A stretch of 64,000 bases of DNA, taken from positions 21,411-85,410 of the forward strand of contig JBILOY010000011.1 in the NCBI GenBank assembly GCA_044374195.1, in the 5' to 3' direction. How positions within the stretch are numbered: position 1 is the stretch's first letter; the number at the start of each line of letters is the position of its first letter. The stretch is from CAIKZY01 sp044374195 (GTDB taxonomy: Bacteria; Actinomycetota; Actinomycetes; S36-B12). A model generated the notes under the pieces. It made no database searches, was not told the DNA's origin, and worked only from the letters and a program-made list of their open reading frames with translations. Positions 19,818-28,171 of the stretch are shown here, piece after piece. The translations under genes and the position numbers were made by a program.

Positions 19818-20672
19818 CTAGCGAGCGCGAGCGCGGTAGAGGCTGTCGGCGAGGGCGATGAACTCCGGCAACGTGAGGGCCTCTCCGCGGCGCCCCGGGT
19901 CAATGCCCGCGGCGCGCAGCGCCTGCTCCGCCGCATCGGGAGAGCCGGCCAACTGAGCGAGTGCACCGCGCAGGCTCTTGCGACGCTGGGCGAAGGCCGT
20001 ATCAATTACCTTGAATACCCACTCGCGACTCGACTCGCAGGTGGGCTGCTCGCGACGATCGACGCGCACAAGTGCCGAATCAACATTGGGCTCGGGCCAG
20101 AACACGTTGCGCCCGATGTTGCCGGCCATGCGCACCTCGCCGTACCAGCGCGCTTTCAGGCTCGGTATGCCGTAGGTGCGGCTGCCGGGGTCAGCGGCAA
20201 GTCGCTCGGCGACCTCCTTCTGCACCATGACAAGTGCGGTGCGAATGGTCGGCACGACTTCGAGCAGGTGCAACAGCACAGGTACTGAGACGTTGTACGG
20301 GAGATTCGCGACGAGTGCAGTGGGCTCCCCCGGCACGACATCAACCTTCATTGCATCCGACACGATCAAGGTAAGTGACTTGGTGCGATCGGGCATATGC
20401 AGGGCAATGGTGCGCGGCAGTTGCTCCGCAAGAACCGGATCGATCTCGATGGCAATCACCGAGGAAACTTCCTGCAGCAGTGCAAGCGTCAAAGAGCCCA
20501 GACCAGGGCCGACCTCAAGTACGCGATCGGTCGGCAAGACATCGGCCGCGCGCACGATGCGCTGTACCGTATTCGGGTCGATGACGAAGTTCTGGCCGAG
20601 CTTCTTGGTCGGGCGGATGCCGAGTGACTCGGCGAGCTCGCGAATCTCGCGTGCACCCAGGAGTTCTGTCAT
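19818..20672 (-). CDS. rsmA: 16S rRNA dimethyladenosine transferase
   Basis: 284 residues. RsmA (KsgA) dimethylates two adenosines in helix 45 of 16S rRNA. Landmarks: RPTKKLGQNFVIDPN, the SAM loop VLEVGPGLGSLTLAL, and the NLPYNVSVPVL catalytic motif. It shares one base with the tatD stop. In many relatives an rpfB gene sits between tatD and rsmA; here there is none. Confidence 0.97.
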   Translation of the reverse strand: MTELLGAREIRELAESLGIRPTKKLGQNFVIDPNTVQRIVRAADVLPTDRVLEVGPGLGSLTLALLQEVSSVIAIEIDPVLAEQLPRTIALHMPDRTKSLTLIVSDAMKVDVVPGEPTALVANLPYNVSVPVLLHLLEVVPTIRTALVMVQKEVAERLAADPGSRTYGIPSLKARWYGEVRMAGNIGRNVFWPEPNVDSALVRVDRREQPTCESSREWVFKVIDTAFAQRRKSLRGALAQLAGSPDAAEQALRAAGIDPGRRGEALTLPEFIALADSLYRARAR

Positions 20673-21514
20673 CAGAACGGACCGAAGACCTTCTGCGCGT
20701 TATTCCACAGAGTCGTGGCCATTTCCGCCTCGCTCACATCGCGCACATCGGCCATGGCGCGAACGGTGTACGGCATCAGGTACGAGCCATTGGCCTTGCC
20801 GCGGTGCGGAGTTGGGGTGAGGTACGGCGCATCGGTCTCGACCAGCACTAGCTCGTCGGGAACCTCGAGCAGCGCATCGCGCAGCACCTGAGCGTTCTTG
20901 AAGGTCACCACGCCCGCGAACGACATGTACCAGCCCTTGCTCGCGCAGTACTCCGCCATCGCGGCATCGCCGGAGAAGCAGTGGAACACGACAATCTCGG
21001 GTGCGCCCTCTTCCTCGACCAGTCGGATCACATCGTCATGCGACTCGCGATCGTGAATCACGAGCGGCTTGCCGAGCTCCTTGGCCAGATTGATGTGCCA
21101 GCGGAAGGACTCATGCTGAATCTCGCGGCCCGATTCATCGGTGCGGAAGTAATCGAGACCTGTCTCGCCGATCGCGCGCACCTTGGGATCGACGGCGAGC
21201 TCCGCGATGGCTGCCCATGCTGCTTCAAGGGCATCGCGACCCTCCTCCAACTGCAGGCGCGGTGCCTCGTTGGGGTGCAGGGCGACGCCGACGACAACCT
21301 CGGGGCGAGACTGCGCCATCTCGACCGACCAGCGCGCTGAGTCGACATCGCAGCCGATCTGCACAACGCGAGTGACGCCTACGCCTGCGGCAATCTCGAG
21401 CAGGTCGTCGGGATCAGGCGTGGAGCCTGGGTGGCGATCGCCATCGCGAATATCAAGATGACAGTGGGTGTCGATGACGGGCGCAGCGAGGGGCTGCGGT
21501 GCCGTTTCGAACAC
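20672..21514 (-). CDS. tatD: TatD family deoxyribonuclease
   Basis: 280 residues from the GTG at 21514, which has GAGGAAG upstream and begins right after the metG stop; an in-frame ATG at 21649 would lie inside metG. Metal ligands are visible: VIDTHCHLDI, GETGLDYF, the VIHDRES and VFHCFSGD histidines and VLVETDAPYL. TatD proteins are metal-dependent nucleases with 3'-5' exonuclease activity. Confidence 0.95.
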   Translation of the reverse strand: MFETAPQPLAAPVIDTHCHLDIRDGDRHPGSTPDPDDLLEIAAGVGVTRVVQIGCDVDSARWSVEMAQSRPEVVVGVALHPNEAPRLQLEEGRDALEAAWAAIAELAVDPKVRAIGETGLDYFRTDESGREIQHESFRWHINLAKELGKPLVIHDRESHDDVIRLVEEEGAPEIVVFHCFSGDAAMAEYCASKGWYMSFAGVVTFKNAQVLRDALLEVPDELVLVETDAPYLTPTPHRGKANGSYLMPYTVRAMADVRDVSEAEMATTLWNNAQKVFGPF

Positions 21515-21515
21515 G

Positions 21516-23114
21516 TCAGGCCACTTCCTCGATGCGCGGGAACAGCGAATCACCCTTGGTGATGATCGCGCCCGGCTGCAGGCCGCCCCATGTGCCGGCA
21601 ACGGTGATGCGCTGCTCACCGATCGGGCCGAGCTGAGCCTCTGCACCAAGCTGATTCCAGAGCGAGCTCATCGCCTTGGGCATGAGCGGGTTGTAGAGAA
21701 CGGCAACAGCGCGAAGCGATTCGCAAATCGTGTAGAGCACAGTGTGCAGGCGATCATCGTTCGCCGGATCCTTCGCGAGCACCCACGGTGCCTGCTCAGT
21801 GACGTAGCCATTGACGAGATCAATGAAGGACTTCACCGCAGTGATTCCGGTCAGGAAGTCGAGATCGACGATCGCACGATCGGCCTCTGCAGCAACCGCG
21901 GCGAGTGCGTCGTGCAGCACGACCTCGGCGTCGGTGACCGCAGGTGCAGCAGGCAGCACGCCCTCGCAGTACTTACCGACCATCGCGGTCGCGCGCGAGG
22001 CGAGGTTGCCCAGGCCGTTCGCGAGCTCTGCGGTGTACCGCGCCGACATGTCCTCCCATGAGAACGAGCCGTCTTGCCCGAAGGCAATGGCGCGCAAGAA
22101 GTAGTAGCGGAAGGCATCAGAGCCGAAGTGATCGATGATCTGGTCTGGAGAGATGCCGGTGAGCTTGGTCTTCGACATCTTCTCGCCGCCGACGAGCAGC
22201 CAGCCGTGCGCGAAGACCTTCTTCGGCAGCGGAAGATTCGCAGCCATCAGCATTGCGGGCCAGTACACCGCGTGGAATCGCAGGATGTCCTTGCCCACGA
22301 GGTGCACATCAGCCGGCCAGGTGCGCGCGAACAGCTTTCCCTCTGCAGTATCGGGCGCTGCGCCGAATCCAACAGCAGTGGCGTAGTTGAGAAGTGCGTC
22401 GAACCAGACGTAGACAACCTGCTTCTCGTCCCATGGAAGCGGGATTCCCCAGCCGACGCTCGAACGCGACATCGAGATGTCGACGAGGCCTTGGCGTAGG
22501 AAGCTCATCACCTCGTTGTAGGCGCTTTGGGGCTGGATCGCATCGGGGTTCGCTTCGTAGTGATCGATCAGGCGCTGCTGGAAGGCCGACAGCTTGAAGA
22601 ACCAGTTGTCTTCCTTGAGCTGCTCGACCGGACGACCATGCACCGGGCACAGCTTCTGCCCGTCGTATTCGCCCTCACCATCGACGAGGTCACCCGGAAG
22701 CTTGAATTCCTCGCAGCCGACGCAGTACGGGCCTTCGTAGGGAGCGGCGAAGACGTAGCCGTTCTCGCGCAGCACCTCCCAGAAGCGCTGCACGCCCTCG
22801 ATGTGGCGCGAGGAAGTCGTGCGAATGAAGTCATCGTTGGCGGCATCGACAGTCTCGAGAACCGGAAGCCAGTCGGAGCTGACGAGGCGGTCGACCCACT
22901 GCTGCGGGGTAACCCCACCTGCCTCGGCGGCGCGTTCGACCTTGGTGCCATGCTCATCGACACCGGTAAGGAACCAGACCTCTTCCCCGCGCTGGCGATG
23001 CCAGCGGGTGAGCACATCGCCCGCGGTAGTCGTGTACGCATGCCCGATATGAGGGGCATCGTTGACGTAATAGATAGGCGTGGTCAGGTAGAACGCCTTC
23101 TCGGACGGTGACAT
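21516..23114 (-). CDS. metG: methionyl-tRNA synthetase
   Basis: 532 residues. Class I signature YYVNDAPHIGHAYT (HIGH) near residue 17 and KMSKTKLTG (KMSKS variant) near 315. The connective peptide has CVGCEEF and a later CPVH, a zinc-knuckle-like pair. No C-terminal tRNA-binding EMAP domain, as usual for the short actinobacterial form. It charges tRNA-Met for initiation and elongation. Nine bases separate it from rsmI. Confidence 0.97.
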   Translation of the reverse strand: MSPSEKAFYLTTPIYYVNDAPHIGHAYTTTAGDVLTRWHRQRGEEVWFLTGVDEHGTKVERAAEAGGVTPQQWVDRLVSSDWLPVLETVDAANDDFIRTTSSRHIEGVQRFWEVLRENGYVFAAPYEGPYCVGCEEFKLPGDLVDGEGEYDGQKLCPVHGRPVEQLKEDNWFFKLSAFQQRLIDHYEANPDAIQPQSAYNEVMSFLRQGLVDISMSRSSVGWGIPLPWDEKQVVYVWFDALLNYATAVGFGAAPDTAEGKLFARTWPADVHLVGKDILRFHAVYWPAMLMAANLPLPKKVFAHGWLLVGGEKMSKTKLTGISPDQIIDHFGSDAFRYYFLRAIAFGQDGSFSWEDMSARYTAELANGLGNLASRATAMVGKYCEGVLPAAPAVTDAEVVLHDALAAVAAEADRAIVDLDFLTGITAVKSFIDLVNGYVTEQAPWVLAKDPANDDRLHTVLYTICESLRAVAVLYNPLMPKAMSSLWNQLGAEAQLGPIGEQRITVAGTWGGLQPGAIITKGDSLFPRIEEVA

Positions 23115-23123
23115 GTGTTGATC

Positions 23124-23996
23124 TTAGGGCGCGGGGCTGGTGCCCTTCGCCGCGACGACTGCGGCGTACACCTCACGACGCGGTACTCCGGCCTCCTTGG
23201 CCACGGCGCCGATGGCTGTCTTGCGGTCTTCGCCATCGGACTCTCGGGCCGCGACCGCCGCGACCCAATCATCTGCAGTGACCAAACCGGAGGCCTCGCG
23301 CTGCTCGGATTCGCTGGCACCGCTCACGACGATCGTGATCTCGCCACGCACGCCCTCGGCTGCCCAGTCGGCGAGCTCCCCGAGCCCACCGCGCTTGACC
23401 TCTTCATAGGTCTTCGTCAGTTCGCGGCAGACCGCAGCACTCCGGTCAGCGCCAAAGCTCTCGGCCATTGCTCGCAGGCTTGCCTCAATGCGATGCGGGG
23501 CCTCGAAAAACACCATCGTGCGCGGCTCAGCGGCGAGTTGCGCGAGACGGGTGCCGCGCTCGCCGCCCTTGCGCGGTAGGAAGCCTTCGAAGCAGAAGCG
23601 ATCGACCGGCAAGCCAGAGACAGCGAGTGCGGCAAGCACGGCGGAAGGACCGGGGACGATCGTCACGGTGATCCCGGCAGCGACAGCGTCAGCGACGAGG
23701 CGATAACCCGGATCGCTGACCGACGGCATGCCGGCATCGGTCACGACTGCGATCACCGAGCCCTCGAGTGCGGCCTGCACCAGCGAATCGGTGCGCGCGA
23801 TTTCGTTGCCCTCGAAGTACGACACGATGCGACCAGTCGGGGTGACCCCGAGATCGCTCATCAGGCGGTGGAGTCGCCTGGTGTCTTCCGCTGCGATCAC
23901 GTCAGCGGTCGACAGAAGCTCGATCAGGCGGGGCGGGGCATCGCCGATATTGCCGAGGGGCGTTGCCGCCAGCACCACTTTCCCCTTATTGCTCAC
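23124..23996 (-). CDS. rsmI: 16S rRNA (cytidine-2'-O)-methyltransferase
   Basis: 290 residues from a GTG. RsmI 2'-O-methylates C1402 of 16S rRNA. Motifs: LAATPLGNIGDAPPRLIELL, AEDTRR, TDAGMPSVSDPG and VPGPSAVLAALAVSGLP, all typical of the tetrapyrrole-methylase fold of RsmI. First gene of its operon and divergent from the mannosyltransferase. CACAAT six bases before the GTG suggests a leaderless start. Confidence 0.96.
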   Translation of the reverse strand: MSNKGKVVLAATPLGNIGDAPPRLIELLSTADVIAAEDTRRLHRLMSDLGVTPTGRIVSYFEGNEIARTDSLVQAALEGSVIAVVTDAGMPSVSDPGYRLVADAVAAGITVTIVPGPSAVLAALAVSGLPVDRFCFEGFLPRKGGERGTRLAQLAAEPRTMVFFEAPHRIEASLRAMAESFGADRSAAVCRELTKTYEEVKRGGLGELADWAAEGVRGEITIVVSGASESEQREASGLVTADDWVAAVAARESDGEDRKTAIGAVAKEAGVPRREVYAAVVAAKGTSPAP

Positions 23997-24034
23997 TCGC
24001 GCATTGTGTCAGTTCTGCGAGCCACCTCCCCGCC

Positions 24035-24040
24035 TACGAT
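24035..24040 (+). promoter_or_regulatory. -10 box of the protein mannosyltransferase (leaderless)
   Basis: TACGAT, then six bases (GGGCGG), then the GTG start at 24047. No Shine-Dalgarno is possible in this arrangement. Confidence 0.55.
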
Positions 24041-24046
24041 GGGCGG

Positions 24047-25606
24047 GTGACCGACACGCGCGATGTGGCCTCGCTGACCCGCAGGCTCGTGCCCCCCATG
24101 CCTTCACACGGCATTCGCGGCTGGATCGGCCCACTCGTCGTTGCCTTCATCGGCGGAATCCTGCGCCTGTGGAATCTCGGTACCCCGCACGCCATTGCCT
24201 TCGACGAGACCTACTACCCGAAAGATGCTCTCTCACTCCTGCGCTTCGGCTACGAGCGGGCGATGGTCGACGGCGCGAACGAAACGTTGCTCGCCAGTGA
24301 CGGCAACTGGCGCGTACTCGACATCTTCAAGCCCGAAGCAGCGTTCGTCGTGCACCCCCCGCTGGGCAAGTGGACCATCGCGGTCGGCCAGTACTTCTTC
24401 GGCGGAACTCCGTTCGGTTGGCGCATTGCCGTGTGTGTACTCGGCATCATCGCCATCGTCATCACCGCACGCATTGCACGCAGACTGACCCGCTCTGATC
24501 TCATCGGCACCCTCGCCGGACTCTTCCTCGCGCTTGACGGCATTCACCTCGTGTTGAGCCGCACCGGCCTGCTCGACATGATTCTTGGGTTCTGGGTGTT
24601 GGTCGCATTCGGGCTGCTGCTCATCGATCGTGATCGCACACGAAGGAAGATGGCCGAGTTCGTCGAAACGAACGGCATCGAGGCCGCGGCTACGAAGTAC
24701 GGCCCGCGCTTCGGCTACCGCCCCTACCGCTGGGCCGCAGCAGTTGCTCTCGGTCTCGCCTGCGCCGTGAAGTGGTCAGGCATCTGGTTCATCGTCTTCT
24801 TCGTCATCATGACTCTCGTCTGGGATATCTCGACTCGTCGCGCCATCGGCGTGCAGCAACCGTGGCGGGCGACCTTCCTGCGCGAGACACCGCTGACCGC
24901 TGTCGTCATGGTCGCGATCGCGATTGTTGTCTACTTCTTCAGCTGGACGGGCTGGCTACTCACCGACGGTGGCTACGACCGCAATTGGGCGGCAACACAA
25001 GACCCGTCGATTATTCCCGCGGCTCTCAGATCGCTATGGCACTACCACGTGGAGGCGTGGAACTTCCATGTGAACCTCACGTCAGCGCACTCGTATGCGA
25101 GTAACCCGCTGTCGTGGCCCTTCCAGTCACGCCCAACGTCGTTCTACTGGAACTCGATCAAGGACGGATCCCAAGGCTGCCCCACCAACAACTGCGCGGC
25201 TGAGGTTCTTGCCCTCGGCAACCCGATCATCTGGTGGGCTGCCATCGGCGCGATGGTGCATCAGGTCTGGCGCTGGACTGCTCGCCGCGACTGGCGCGCA
25301 GGCGCGGTTCTCGTCGGCATCGCCGCCGGCTGGCTGCCGTGGATGCTCTACCTCGACCGCACGATCTTCACCTTCTACACCGTGGTCTACGTGCCCTTCG
25401 TCGTCATGGCGCTCGCCATGACCTGCGGCTCGATTCTTGGCCCGTCGAATGCACCAGAACGCCGACGGCGCTGGGGTGCGATTGCCGTGGGCACGCTCGT
25501 ACTACTCGTCGTGCTCGCAGCCTGGTGGTTCTATCCGATCTGGACTGGTCAGGTCATCCCGTATGAGCAGTGGAACCTGCGCATGTGGATGCCGACCTGG
25601 ATCTAG
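24047..25606 (+). CDS. pmt: dolichyl-phosphate-mannose-type protein O-mannosyltransferase (GT39)
   Basis: 519 residues from the GTG at 24047; the frame extends upstream into rsmI but the promoter box at 24035 fixes the start. About ten membrane segments. The first extracytoplasmic loop has AFDETYYPKDALSLL with the catalytic Asp-Glu pair of PMT enzymes, and the C-terminal PMT_4TMC part has NPLSWPFQSRP and YLDRTIFTFYT. It transfers mannose from a polyprenyl carrier to Ser/Thr of exported proteins during Sec translocation. Ser/Ala/Thr-rich secreted proteins in this window are possible substrates (inference). Confidence 0.93.
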   Translation: MTDTRDVASLTRRLVPPMPSHGIRGWIGPLVVAFIGGILRLWNLGTPHAIAFDETYYPKDALSLLRFGYERAMVDGANETLLASDGNWRVLDIFKPEAAFVVHPPLGKWTIAVGQYFFGGTPFGWRIAVCVLGIIAIVITARIARRLTRSDLIGTLAGLFLALDGIHLVLSRTGLLDMILGFWVLVAFGLLLIDRDRTRRKMAEFVETNGIEAAATKYGPRFGYRPYRWAAAVALGLACAVKWSGIWFIVFFVIMTLVWDISTRRAIGVQQPWRATFLRETPLTAVVMVAIAIVVYFFSWTGWLLTDGGYDRNWAATQDPSIIPAALRSLWHYHVEAWNFHVNLTSAHSYASNPLSWPFQSRPTSFYWNSIKDGSQGCPTNNCAAEVLALGNPIIWWAAIGAMVHQVWRWTARRDWRAGAVLVGIAAGWLPWMLYLDRTIFTFYTVVYVPFVVMALAMTCGSILGPSNAPERRRRWGAIAVGTLVLLVVLAAWWFYPIWTGQVIPYEQWNLRMWMPTWI

Positions 25607-25610
25607 TCGG

Positions 25611-26204
25611 CTACTGGCCGAGCAGCTGCTTGATCTGCGAGATCTCGGATGTCTGCGCATCAATGATCGTCTGAGCAAGAGTGACAACCGCGGGGTTACC
25701 ACCGCTGTCGATCACGTTCTGCGCCATGGAGATCGCGCCCTCATGGTGGACGATCATCCCCTCCAGATATAGGCGATCGAAGTCAGCACCGCGAGCATTT
25801 CGGAGCTCATTGATTTGCTCCTCGCTCAGCAGGCCATCCATGTGACCGGTGTGCTTGCCGATCTCGCCGAGCGCACCGGCGGCCTGAAGCAATCCCTGCA
25901 TCTGCGTGATTTCCGGTGCCTGGGCAGCTGCAATCGTCGAGGCAAGCTTTTGCACCTCGGGGCTGGCACCGTTGGTTGCCGCTAGTTTCGACATCTCCAC
26001 GGCCTGCTCATGGTGCGGAATCATCATCGCCAAGAACATCGCGTCATCCGGGATCAATTCGCTTGTCAGGCTCTGCACCTGGTCGGAGATCGCCGACGAG
26101 AGGGAATCAGGAACCAGATTGGTGCTACCGCATGCGGTGGTCATCACGAGCGTGGCTCCCAGAACGAGTGCTCCGGCTAGTGCTGGGCCTCTACGCAGCT
26201 TCAC
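25611..26204 (-). CDS. DUF305 lipoprotein
   Basis: 197 residues from a GTG with AAAGGGA at six-base spacing. Lipoprotein signal ends in VMTTACGS. Two DUF305 repeats follow, each with the His-rich core: FLAMMIPHHEQAVEMSKLA and YLEGMIVHHEGAISMAQNVI. This ferritin-like domain is probably metal-binding and extracytoplasmic; no enzymatic role is established. Convergent with the mannosyltransferase. Confidence 0.92.
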   Translation of the reverse strand: MKLRRGPALAGALVLGATLVMTTACGSTNLVPDSLSSAISDQVQSLTSELIPDDAMFLAMMIPHHEQAVEMSKLAATNGASPEVQKLASTIAAAQAPEITQMQGLLQAAGALGEIGKHTGHMDGLLSEEQINELRNARGADFDRLYLEGMIVHHEGAISMAQNVIDSGGNPAVVTLAQTIIDAQTSEISQIKQLLGQ

Positions 26205-26367
26205 GACAATCCCTTTCGCTCATGGACCAGTGCGGTGCCTGCGGATTTAGTTTCACACGGGATCCCGAATCGGGCACATTCAGAAGGTAAGAGGGATGCA
26301 AGGGCACGTGGAGCTGAGGGGAACCGTCACACCCTGCGGGTGTTCCTCCTCGAATCCCGATTCCCTA

Positions 26368-26406
26368 CATGACAAAAGCCGCCCCGAAGGGCGGCGCTTT
26401 GTCATG
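26368..26406 (-). terminator. repeat hairpin, distal copy
   Basis: A 39-base near-perfect inverted repeat, CATGACAAA...CTTTGTCATG around GCCGCCC-CGAA-GGGCGGC. Strong enough to act as a factor-independent terminator on either strand. Confidence 0.7.
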
Positions 26407-26466
26407 GTGGAGCTGAGGGGAACCGTCACACCCTGCGGGTGTTCCTCCTCGAATCCCGATTCCCTA

Positions 26467-26505
26467 CATGACAAAAGCCGCCCCGAAGGGCGGCGCTTTG
26501 TCATG
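26467..26505 (-). terminator. repeat hairpin, middle copy
   Basis: Identical to the other two copies and 99 bases from each. Confidence 0.7.
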
Positions 26506-26565
26506 GTGGAGCTGAGGGGAACCGTCACACCCTGCGGGTGTTCCTCCTCGAATCCCGAGTCCCTA

Positions 26566-26604
26566 CATGACAAAAGCCGCCCCGAAGGGCGGCGCTTTGT
26601 CATG
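26566..26604 (-). terminator. tRNA-Ala proximal terminator hairpin
   Basis: Same hairpin, here overlapping the encoded CCA of tRNA-Ala by two bases. It is the first hairpin a tRNA transcript would meet. Confidence 0.75.
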
Positions 26605-26678
26605 GTGGAGCTGAGGGGATTCGAACCCCTGGCCTTCTCATTGCGAACGAGACGCGCTACCAACTGCGCCACAGCCCC
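26603..26678 (-). tRNA. tRNA-Ala (CGC)
   Basis: 76 bases on the minus strand including encoded CCA. Acceptor GGGGCTG pairs with CAGCTCC (one G-U), D-arm GCGCAGTTGGTAGCGC, anticodon loop TTCGCAA with anticodon CGC, T-loop GGTTCGAATCC. Reads GCG alanine codons. Its 3' end is the seed of the 99-bp repeats that follow. Confidence 0.95.
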
Positions 26679-26730
26679 TTGCGAGGCAAGAGACTAGCAA
26701 GTGACCCGATGAAGGCGCGGGGCGGCTGAC

Positions 26731-27486
26731 CTACTGGTTGACAGCGCGACGGTCGTAGTCGGCAGAGACAACCGGAATCTCGGCCGTGATGTCTTCATAG
26801 GCGGCTGCAACGGCAGCGATCTCGGCGGCCTGGGCGGCTGATGCTTCGCGCATCTCTTGAGCGGCCTCGACCATCGCGCTGCCCGTCCACTCGCCCGGGC
26901 GAGCCTTGTCGATCGGGCGCGGCATCTGCGAAGCACGGGGGGCGGTGACATAGGTCGGCAAGGTGGTGGGCACTGCCTCCCATTCCACGTCCTCGTCGTC
27001 CCAGGCGTTCCAGTTCTCCCAGTCGTCGTCGACCGCCGCCTTGGTTGAGACAGGGACTGCGGTGCGCTCGCTGCGGGAGGCGGGTGAGGAACGTCGCACG
27101 CGGGCGGGGGCCGCCTGGGTGCGAGCCGAAGCGGTCATCGCGCTGGCGACCATGAAGGCCGCGGTGAGCAGGCCGAACAGGATCGGCAGCCACTTGGGGG
27201 CGGCCGAGACCAAGGCGAGAAGCAATGTGAGGGCGGTCAGGGCGGTCAAGGAGGCCAGCACAATCGCCCGGCGCTTGCCCGACGGGGTAAAGGTGATCTG
27301 TCGGTTCATGTGATCGCGTCCCCCGCGGCTTGACTGCACCTCATCATGGCTGCCGAGTCGGGCCATGGAGTTCTCGAAGCGGGCGGTCGACCGAACTTCA
27401 CTGATCTGGTCGTGACGACGCAGCCACATCGGGATCAAGACGGCAGCCCACAGCGCGATGATCACGATGTAGATGAGCCCCGTCAC
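26731..27486 (-). CDS. SepX-like actinobacterial membrane protein
   Basis: 251 residues from a GTG. It begins with a membrane span, LIYIVIIALWAAVLIPMWLRRHDQ, followed by EVRSTARFENSMARLG; this start is very like SepX, the Streptomyces septum protein that works with DivIVA. Two further spans lie near residues 75-115, then an Ala-rich tail. SepX genes lie beside galU/rimJ in actinobacteria, as here. Resemblance is strongest in the first 45 residues, so the role in division is inferred. Confidence 0.62.
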   Translation of the reverse strand: MTGLIYIVIIALWAAVLIPMWLRRHDQISEVRSTARFENSMARLGSHDEVQSSRGGRDHMNRQITFTPSGKRRAIVLASLTALTALTLLLALVSAAPKWLPILFGLLTAAFMVASAMTASARTQAAPARVRRSSPASRSERTAVPVSTKAAVDDDWENWNAWDDEDVEWEAVPTTLPTYVTAPRASQMPRPIDKARPGEWTGSAMVEAAQEMREASAAQAAEIAAVAAAYEDITAEIPVVSADYDRRAVNQ

Positions 27487-27562
27487 GTCTCGTACGTTAG
27501 AGGCCTATATAGGGGACAGCGTGTAGGTGCGACGTGGGGCAGCTTCGGCGTGTCGCGTGTGA

Positions 27563-28171
27563 CTACTGGGAAAGCTGCTGACTTCTGAGCCTTCGGAGCA
27601 CTCCATCGGGCTGATCGCCTGACAGCAAGACGTACGAGACGTGGTCGCACCACTGGCCATTGATGTGCAGATAGTCGGCTCGAATGCCCTCATTACGCAG
27701 GCCCAGTTTCTCGGCCACTCGTCGTGACGGCTCGTTCTCCGGACGAATGTTGATCTCGATGCGATGTAAGCCGCACTCGCCAATCAGGTAGTCGCATGCC
27801 ATCGCGACAGCAGTTGTCATGATGCCGCGACCGGCAACCTCGTGATCAATCCAGTAACCGATGTAACCGCCGCGCAGTGAACCCATGGCAATGCCGCCGA
27901 CAGTGACTTGTCCGCGAAAGTCACCGTCGACGTCAAGTGCCCACGGCAGCATGCGCCCGGCACGTGCTTCACGATTCATGCGACGCACCATCGAACCGAA
28001 TGTTGGCGGCGCTTCACCTTCGAAGGAGCCCTCAGCAGGAAGGGTTGCATCCCACGGAGTCAGCCACTCGCTGTTGCGCGCACGCACATCGCGCCAGGCG
28101 CGTGCATCGCGAATTCTCAGCGGCCGCAACCGAATATCGCCCTCGATGAGGGTTACGGGCCAATCGATCAC
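27563..28171 (-). CDS. rimJ: GNAT acetyltransferase, RimJ-like
   Basis: 202 residues of the GNAT fold: RLRPLRIRDARAWRDVRARN, GGYIGYWIDHEVAGRGIMTTAV (acetyl-CoA loop) and LHRIEINIRPENEPSRRVAEKLGL. RimJ/RimL types acetylate N-termini of ribosomal or other proteins; the target here is unknown. Its ATG overlaps the galU stop by four bases. In relatives a molybdopterin glp/moeA gene often lies between these two; it is absent here. Confidence 0.88.
   Translation of the reverse strand: MIDWPVTLIEGDIRLRPLRIRDARAWRDVRARNSEWLTPWDATLPAEGSFEGEAPPTFGSMVRRMNREARAGRMLPWALDVDGDFRGQVTVGGIAMGSLRGGYIGYWIDHEVAGRGIMTTAVAMACDYLIGECGLHRIEINIRPENEPSRRVAEKLGLRNEGIRADYLHINGQWCDHVSYVLLSGDQPDGVLRRLRSQQLSQ

Larger units (their letters stand above)
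26308..26604 (-). repeat. three 99-bp tandem tRNA-linked repeats downstream of tRNA-Ala
   Basis: Three units start at 26308, 26407 and 26506, exactly 99 bases apart, and the same phase continues into the tRNA-Ala 3' end at 26605. On the minus strand each unit carries TCCCCTCAGCTCCACCA, the last 17 bases of tRNA-Ala including CCA (the distal copy has CAC then GTG instead of CACCA), after a spacer with the hairpin ACACCC-GCA-GGGTGT, and before a long GC-rich hairpin. I see a single base change among units (GAGTCCC against GATTCCC). The layout is like the E. coli tyrT distal repeats (rtT RNA), which duplicate the tRNA 3' end. Confidence 0.92.

Noticed and set aside
26308..26604. CRISPR-like array
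   Set aside because: Units are directly contiguous 99-bp copies with no unique spacers, and they are derived from the tRNA 3' end.
26280..26697. Open frames of about 130 codons on both strands across the 99-bp repeats
   Set aside because: 99 is divisible by three, so any frame stays open through the array. The peptides contain the well-known spurious translations of a tRNA gene and no ribosome site or family resemblance is seen. A protein like E. coli Tpr cannot be excluded but there is no positive evidence.
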